Below, piece after piece: positions 25,301-28,887 of a stretch of 28,887 bases of DNA (positions within the stretch are counted from its first letter, which is position 1; every line of letters starts with the position of its first letter). The DNA is from HGM04593 sp045647745 (GTDB lineage: Bacteria > Bacteroidota > Bacteroidia > Bacteroidales > Bacteroidaceae). The DNA is taken from contig JAZRMQ010000050.1 in the NCBI GenBank assembly GCA_045647745.1, positions 1 to 28,887 of the forward strand, given 5' to 3'. The notes below the pieces were generated by a model. The model was not told where the DNA came from and ran no database searches. It saw nothing but the letters and a program-made list of their open reading frames with translations. The translations under genes were made by a program, and so were the position numbers.

Positions 25301-26053
25301 GGGGTTCAAGCTTATATAACCGCCGTGACCGCCACGGATTGTATAGAACTTTGTACCGGCATCAAAGTAGCTTACATAAACTACAGAACCATCTATGTTT
25401 GCCGAAGCAATCATATCACCAACCTTGTTAGCCTTGAGGTGGCTTCTCTTGAGCACGAAGTCAACAGAGAACTTTGCACCGTTCTTGTACTCTGTGCCAT
25501 TAATTACAACACCGGCAGCTGCATCCTCTGTACCAAGGACTGATACTGTGAATTCAGAAACAGGAGCAACACCCTCTTCAATGATGTAACAGTTACCGGG
25601 GTCGGTTGTTGTCCAACTGTTCACAACAATACCGGCATCCATCTGGTTAGGCTCCTGTGAGTTCATACCGTTACCGCCAATGGTGAGCTTCCACGGATAG
25701 CTGCCGCCTACCTTTGTAATGCCAAGTGGTGAAGACGCTGTTGCTGTGAAAGCACCGTTTGAGCCTACATATTTCTCGGCACCTACGCTGTAGAGATAGT
25801 AGTTCGAACCGTTCTTTTCAATACGGAACAACTGTGCAGGGTCTGCATTGTTTCTTGTCACTGTACCCACAACCTTACCGGTGCTACTGCAAATTTCACC
25901 AGGCAGTTTGCTACTGTACAACAAGAAACAACGTTCACTACGCAAAGTGTAAACCTTGTCGTTACTCAACTGCGAGAGTTCAGTTACTGTCTGCGCCTGT
26001 GCCGCAAAAGCTGTACACAAGAAAGCAACCAGCATAAAGAAGATCTTTTTCAT
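22364..26053 (-). CDS. Secreted GH95 alpha-L-fucosidase-type glycosidase, large
   Basis: At 1229 residues this is longer than the typical 750-850 of GH95. A signal peptide (MKKIFFMLVAFLCTAFAAQAQ) precedes about 380 residues of extra beta-rich modules. The GH95 part runs from about residue 402 (LWYTTSAEA...MEYALPLGNGELGCMVFGG) to about 1190. Active-site signatures are N748 and N750 in TNINIQMNYWP and D1066 in FQIDGNFG, matching the Asn/Asn/Asp of characterised GH95 fucosidases. The general acid is probably E873 or E877 in APDEFSAEQ. GH95 includes alpha-1,2-L-fucosidases and alpha-L-galactosidases, so fucose release from host glycans is likely but not proven. The tail AIYDLNGRRI...VYIQDGVKKFNK suggests type IX-like export. 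It has its own promoter. Confidence 0.93.
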   Translation of the reverse strand: MKKIFFMLVAFLCTAFAAQAQTVTELSQLSNDKVYTLRSERCFLLYSSKLPGEICSSTGKVVGTVTRNNADPAQLFRIEKNGSNYYLYSVGAEKYVGSNGAFTATASSPLGITKVGGSYPWKLTIGGNGMNSQEPNQMDAGIVVNSWTTTDPGNCYIIEEGVAPVSEFTVSVLGTEDAAAGVVINGTEYKNGAKFSVDFVLKRSHLKANKVGDMIASANIDGSVVYVSYFDAGTKFYTIRGGHGGYISLNPDYVEGGNLLLTNTNTPRDNRGLWAFVQDGSAYKIYNYSTGLSKVLGMKGSEDGARATMVAPEDGSYTTKFDGTLTFNSTNPSYIKLAGSGNNYWNKRGNFLALWNSSSAKDNDTGSKFFLEEVDCADYPDEYIHEISEIEGVASFSPKNPNTLWYTTSAEAAGVSNPWMEYALPLGNGELGCMVFGGVRTEELQFNEKTLWSGPANEVGAGSGNRTFMNFGSLFIANNDNAVYEGVTDYVRYLDIEEGIAGVEFKNANGTKQVRKYFSSAPDQVIAGQYKSEGADKLNLTFSLEPGAGIGAGAVTYNGNVAEFTGAMTSVNYATRLHVVADENATVTSTGKGITVKNATEVTFYLKGATNFNGDMEVLNNYFTTETPAQVNERVKAEIEAAANKGYAAVEAAHIADFTAITKRMTFDLGLTTPTVDTKALVDKYYPNNSNANSTENDHLFLEQLYFHYGRYLAISSNRKPIAAPNNLQGIWNDRGTDSPWNSDVHTNINIQMNYWPTEITNLSDLHKPFVNFIIRGAQSSGWKKVGQQYNAGHGWSVLTESSLYNSMSTWGDNYLVANVWYTSHLWTHYRYTQDKEFLKKAFPVMWDCAEFWFHRLIKDRRVNDDTYVAPDEFSAEQHGNEKEDGTAHAQQMISYLFQNLSDAVKILGAENTGLSQAQLDKLALYLEKTDKGLHTETYDGAWGNPFNGVKKGDLLLREWKYSPYSVGERGHRHISHLMALFPMDQITPESEYFVPAVNALKHRGDAATGWSMGWKVNLWARAQDGDHAHIIIKNALKHSTTYGTDQGQGGIYYNLFDSHAPFQIDGNFGVCSGIAEMLLQSAHGYVNILPALPTVWKKQGTVTGMKAMGNFVVGFNWLDGKCQKATITSNAGAELKVRCARGAMDTHKASIKVNGKEVAVTVDQHGIVTIPCVKDDVVEIDFTTATSIEAVAASNVKNGAIYDLNGRRIQNVPVGQVYIQDGVKKFNK

Positions 26054-26139
26054 AGAGTTTGTTTAATTTGTTAGTATTAAGTTTATTTAATTCCGCACAA
26101 CATTCGGCATGCTTCGCAAGAACACACCTTTTCAATCAA

Positions 26140-26171
26140 CAAAAGTAGAACATACCATTTAGAAAAGCAAA
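26140..26171 (-). promoter_or_regulatory. Consensus promoter of the GH95 gene
   Basis: On the minus strand TTTG (26171-26168), a 20-nt spacer and TACTTTTG (26147-26140) match the Bacteroidota consensus. The leader would be about 80 nt. So GH95 is transcribed separately from the flavodiiron gene upstream. Confidence 0.8.
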
Positions 26172-26205
26172 TAAATATTTAGTTATTATAAATATAGCAA
26201 CAAAA

Positions 26206-26233
26206 ATAGGCTTACCCGAATGAACAAGCCTAT
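26206..26233 (-). terminator. Terminator of the flavodiiron gene
   Basis: ATAGGCTT (26206-26213) pairs with AAGCCTAT (26226-26233) around a 12-nt loop, and the minus strand continues with TTTT. It lies about 30 nt past the stop codon at 26261. Confidence 0.75.
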
Positions 26234-26260
26234 AAGTTTTTAACATTTGGCGAGTTGCTT

Positions 26261-27418
26261 TTACGCCAACAACGCGACTGCCAACTGCTCCATCGCCGGT
26301 AAATCCTCGTCTTTCATTCGTGAACGGATTGTTACCATAGGTTCTGCAATTGTAATATTTTTCATTGTTTCGAGCATAGCGCGCATCACACGTCCTGCAG
26401 TGGGAGCCCATGAGCCGTTTTCAACAATGGCAACCTTGCGGTTCTGGAAATTCTTCATCTTCAGATGATGAAGGAAATCGGACATGGGTGGGAACACGTC
26501 GGCATCGTATGACGCTGCGCATACCACCATATGGCTATAGCGGAAAGCATCCTCGACAGCCTCAGCCATATCACAACGCGACAAATCGCTAACAACAACC
26601 TTTGGTGCGCCTTTTTCGCGTAGAATTTCGGCAAGTTTGTTTGCTGCAACAGCTGTTCCGCCATGGATTGAGGCGTATGCCACAAAAACACCTTCTGTTT
26701 CGGGTTCATACTTGCTCCAGGTATCGTACAAGCCTATATAATGAGCAAGATTTTCCTTTAGAACAGGGCCATGCAACGGGCATATTGTCCTGATATCCAA
26801 TGCCGCAGCCTTCTTTAGAAGTGCCTGCACCTGCAAACCGTATTTTCCACAGATATTGAAATAGTATCGACGTGCCTCACAGTCCCAACTGCCCTCGTTG
26901 CACAACGCGCCGAATTTTCCGAAAGCATCGGCTGCGAACAACACCTTTTCGCTCTGCTCGTAACTGAGCATAACCTCGGGCCAATGCACCATGGGAGCTG
27001 TAATGAACTGCAGTGTATGACTTCCCAGAGAGAGAGTATCGCCCTCTTTTACAGCGATTGTACGGTCGCTAAAATCAGCGGAAGGAAAGAACTGTGGCAT
27101 CATCTGCACTGCCTTTGCAGTTGCAACCACCTTGAGTTGCGGATAATTCTCGAGAACCTCTGAAACAAGCGACGCGTGATCGGGTTCCAAGTGCTGGACA
27201 ACAAGGTAGTCGGGTGTTCTTCCGTCGAGCACATTCTCTACATTCTCCCACCATTCTGTACGCTTGCGTGCATCCACGGTGTCCATAATTGCCACCTTTT
27301 CATCGAGGATTACATAGGAATTATATGCCATTCCATCGGGCACTATGTACTGGCTTTCAAAGAGGTCGATATCAAGGTCATCGACTCCTACATATTTGAT
27401 TGATGATGTTATTTCCAT
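26261..27418 (-). CDS. Flavodiiron protein (FprA-type A flavoprotein)
   Basis: This 385-residue soluble enzyme reduces O2 to water and/or NO to N2O in anaerobes. The N-terminal metallo-beta-lactamase-like half carries the diiron ligands H76-L-E78-P-D80-H81, then the histidine in APMVHWPEVM, the aspartate in FAADAFGKFG and the histidine in ICPLHGPVL. The C-terminal flavodoxin half (from about residue 255: VFVAYASIHGGTAVAANKLAEI) binds FMN. No rubredoxin domain is fused, so electrons must come from a separate carrier. It starts 18 bases after the stop of the GH123 gene, so cotranscription with that glycosidase is likely, and it is followed by a terminator. Confidence 0.95.
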   Translation of the reverse strand: MEITSSIKYVGVDDLDIDLFESQYIVPDGMAYNSYVILDEKVAIMDTVDARKRTEWWENVENVLDGRTPDYLVVQHLEPDHASLVSEVLENYPQLKVVATAKAVQMMPQFFPSADFSDRTIAVKEGDTLSLGSHTLQFITAPMVHWPEVMLSYEQSEKVLFAADAFGKFGALCNEGSWDCEARRYYFNICGKYGLQVQALLKKAAALDIRTICPLHGPVLKENLAHYIGLYDTWSKYEPETEGVFVAYASIHGGTAVAANKLAEILREKGAPKVVVSDLSRCDMAEAVEDAFRYSHMVVCAASYDADVFPPMSDFLHHLKMKNFQNRKVAIVENGSWAPTAGRVMRAMLETMKNITIAEPMVTIRSRMKDEDLPAMEQLAVALLA

Positions 27419-27436
27419 ATATCTCTTATTTTTATG

Positions 27437-28887
27437 TTATATCGCATCAAGTTCTTCGGCAAAGGCACCCACCATACGTCCGCTGTCGGTTGATATTTTT
27501 TTCAGGTCTATCAATTCGAGCAGTTTCTCGAGTTCAGCAACACGTTGCTTGTCGCCATCGGCAACAGCTTCGGAAAGCTTTATCTTATATTTCTCGAACA
27601 GTTGGATACCCTGCACAAGACGTTCCCAACGGATAGAACTTACACTGAAAGGATAAATAACGTAGGTATCGCCGGCAGGCCATGCTGTGAAACGAGAATC
27701 CTCTTCGGGAGTTACAGTCCAGCTGTTGTATGCCCAACGCAGATAACCGTCAAGCCCTTTCTTAAGTGCCTCGAGTGCAATAAATGCAGCATCGGCAGGT
27801 GCAGAAAATGTAAAAAGATTAGGATATTCAGCACTGCAACAGGTGTAATATGTTGAAACCTTACCCTGTGCTTTACGCTGTGCCAACAGTTCAGGTGTAT
27901 ATGCTCCGTACGCAAAAATATCGAGGCAATAATCGTGGATATCAGCCTCTATTTCGGGGTGATAGTTTCCTGCCATTGAGATTTTCATACCGGGAGCATA
28001 CTCCTTGATAACCTTTATAGCCGCCTGCATCTGTTGCAAACTGCGCTCGTCCATTGAGATAAATGTCTTATCGAACCAGCCTTTTTCCTTTAGGTGCGCC
28101 GAGAATGCGCTCAACATTCCACCCCAGAACTGTGCGTAAGCCTCCTCGCCCGGAGCGCAGTTGATATATTTATGCGAATGGGCAGCCTGGTCGTAGTAGC
28201 GGAACGAAAGTTTCCAGGGAATCATGGAGAAACAGGTTATCTCCTTGTCGATACCGCACGACATCATGAACTCCACCCAACGGTCGAAGATTGTAAAGTC
28301 GTACCACCATGTGCCATCAGCTTTCTTCACCCAAGTAACCATGCTGCCGAAGGGGTCGTATGTCTGTCCGTCCCATGGACGGTCGATAAGTGTTGCAGTG
28401 ATAGCCTTTTGACCTGCATAAGCAAGCTTTAGCATATATGGGCGCAACACATCAAAGTGCTCTTTGCTCCACAATTCCACATTATGCACACGTGCCACAG
28501 CATAGGGATTCTGCCAGAGGTCGAGATGAAAACCCCACTCCTTTGGAGCAGGCAATACATAAGATGATACATTCAGATTATATCCGTATCTCTTTTTCTT
28601 GCCGTTGCATAGAAGTTCCACATAGCCTTTATATGTTCCGGGCTCGGCATCCTGCGGCACCTGAATTGTAAGCCATAGGCCACGACGTGAGCCTGCATCA
28701 AGAACGGTGGGGTTTGTATCGGTTATGCGGTCGGCAACAAGTTGCTCACCATAGGCATCAACCTCGTGTTTGCCACAACCTGTGAATTTATCGGTGATGA
28801 CAGGTTGAACAAAACCACCTACAACGTTTGATGCCGGAATGGTTTTACTGCCAAGTTTAAGGTCACTGAAACGATATTCAACGGTAG
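27437..28887 (-). CDS. GH123/DUF4091 glycoside hydrolase, 5' end beyond the window
   Basis: The frame stays open from the stop at 27437 to the right edge, giving 482 residues without a start; the GTG at 28660 is internal to a conserved region (RRGLWLTIQVPQDAEPGTYKGYV). The layout, an N-terminal beta-sandwich then a barrel domain with WGFHLDLWQNP, is that of GH123. GH123 enzymes are beta-N-acetylgalactosaminidases acting on glycosphingolipid-type and related glycans. The D-E pair expected for substrate-assisted catalysis is in FISMDERSLQQM (codons at 28046-28051). The C-terminal part from about 27700 matches DUF4091. No signal peptide can be judged. The flavodiiron gene follows after 18 bases. 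Confidence 0.88.
   Translation of the reverse strand, partial: TVEYRFSDLKLGSKTIPASNVVGGFVQPVITDKFTGCGKHEVDAYGEQLVADRITDTNPTVLDAGSRRGLWLTIQVPQDAEPGTYKGYVELLCNGKKKRYGYNLNVSSYVLPAPKEWGFHLDLWQNPYAVARVHNVELWSKEHFDVLRPYMLKLAYAGQKAITATLIDRPWDGQTYDPFGSMVTWVKKADGTWWYDFTIFDRWVEFMMSCGIDKEITCFSMIPWKLSFRYYDQAAHSHKYINCAPGEEAYAQFWGGMLSAFSAHLKEKGWFDKTFISMDERSLQQMQAAIKVIKEYAPGMKISMAGNYHPEIEADIHDYCLDIFAYGAYTPELLAQRKAQGKVSTYYTCCSAEYPNLFTFSAPADAAFIALEALKKGLDGYLRWAYNSWTVTPEEDSRFTAWPAGDTYVIYPFSVSSIRWERLVQGIQLFEKYKIKLSEAVADGDKQRVAELEKLLELIDLKKISTDSGRMVGAFAEELDAI

Noticed and set aside
28660..28660. GTG at 28660 as the start of the GH123 gene
   Set aside because: The frame is open to the window edge and the residues upstream continue the conserved N-terminal domain, so the gene is truncated by the window and does not start here.
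1..28887. CRISPR arrays, transposases, integrases, toxin-antitoxin pairs, rRNA
   Set aside because: I looked for spaced direct repeats, recombinase motifs and small paired genes on both strands and found none that hold up.

Overview
The window comes from a Bacteroidales bacterium (phylum Bacteroidota), probably gut-associated. The evidence is consistent: several promoters match the Bacteroidota -33/-7 pattern (TTTG, about 20 nt, TAnnTTTG) with no Shine-Dalgarno-rich leaders. Exported proteins carry MKK-type signal peptides ending in AQA/AQT. Two large secreted proteins end in a short Y-D-L-x-G-R...GxYIxxGxK-type tail, as seen on type IX-secreted or surface proteins of this group. Enzymes for host glycans (GH95, GH123) are present. 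I cannot name a genus from the sequence alone.

Layout. Positions 1-3082 hold the 5' end of a tiny MKKxYxxP-type ORF, a structured intergenic block with long inverted repeats, a 600-aa secreted modular protein with a chitobiase-like domain, and a DUF3109 cysteine-rich protein. The DUF3109 gene lies behind gpmI (phosphoglycerate mutase, minus strand, to 4651). Positions 4927-10161 form a plus-strand unit: a zinc-ribbon Nudix hydrolase, a 996-aa periplasmic TPR protein and a 558-aa outer-membrane beta-barrel, closed by a perfect 30-nt palindrome. Positions 10476-16775 form a tight housekeeping string: topA, aroK, speA, argB and a YgjP-type metallopeptidase. A minus-strand unit meets it tail to tail: HAD phosphatase, ribF, CPBP membrane protease (19213 down to 16772). 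Positions 19435-21687 encode an ABC-2 exporter (ATPase plus permease) whose upstream region holds a G8 tract.

Positions 21759-22090 hold a CAU-anticodon tRNA with a textbook promoter and terminator. A 65-nt second copy of its 3' end plus terminator lies 155 bp downstream, which looks like an attachment-site or duplication scar. Positions 22308-28887 (minus strand) contain a very large secreted GH95 alpha-L-fucosidase-type enzyme (1229 aa), a flavodiiron protein, and a GH123/DUF4091 glycosidase cut off by the window edge. The two glycosidases suggest use of fucosylated and GalNAc-containing host glycans; the flavodiiron protein would detoxify O2 or NO.

Most of the window is ordinary core genome. 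The parts I find most worth checking are the tRNA-end duplication, the TPR/beta-barrel pair behind the Nudix gene, the G8 tract upstream of the exporter, the 123-nt inverted-repeat element near the left edge, and the GH123-flavodiiron-GH95 arrangement. I see no clearly new defence or mobile system, no CRISPR array, no transposase and no rRNA.
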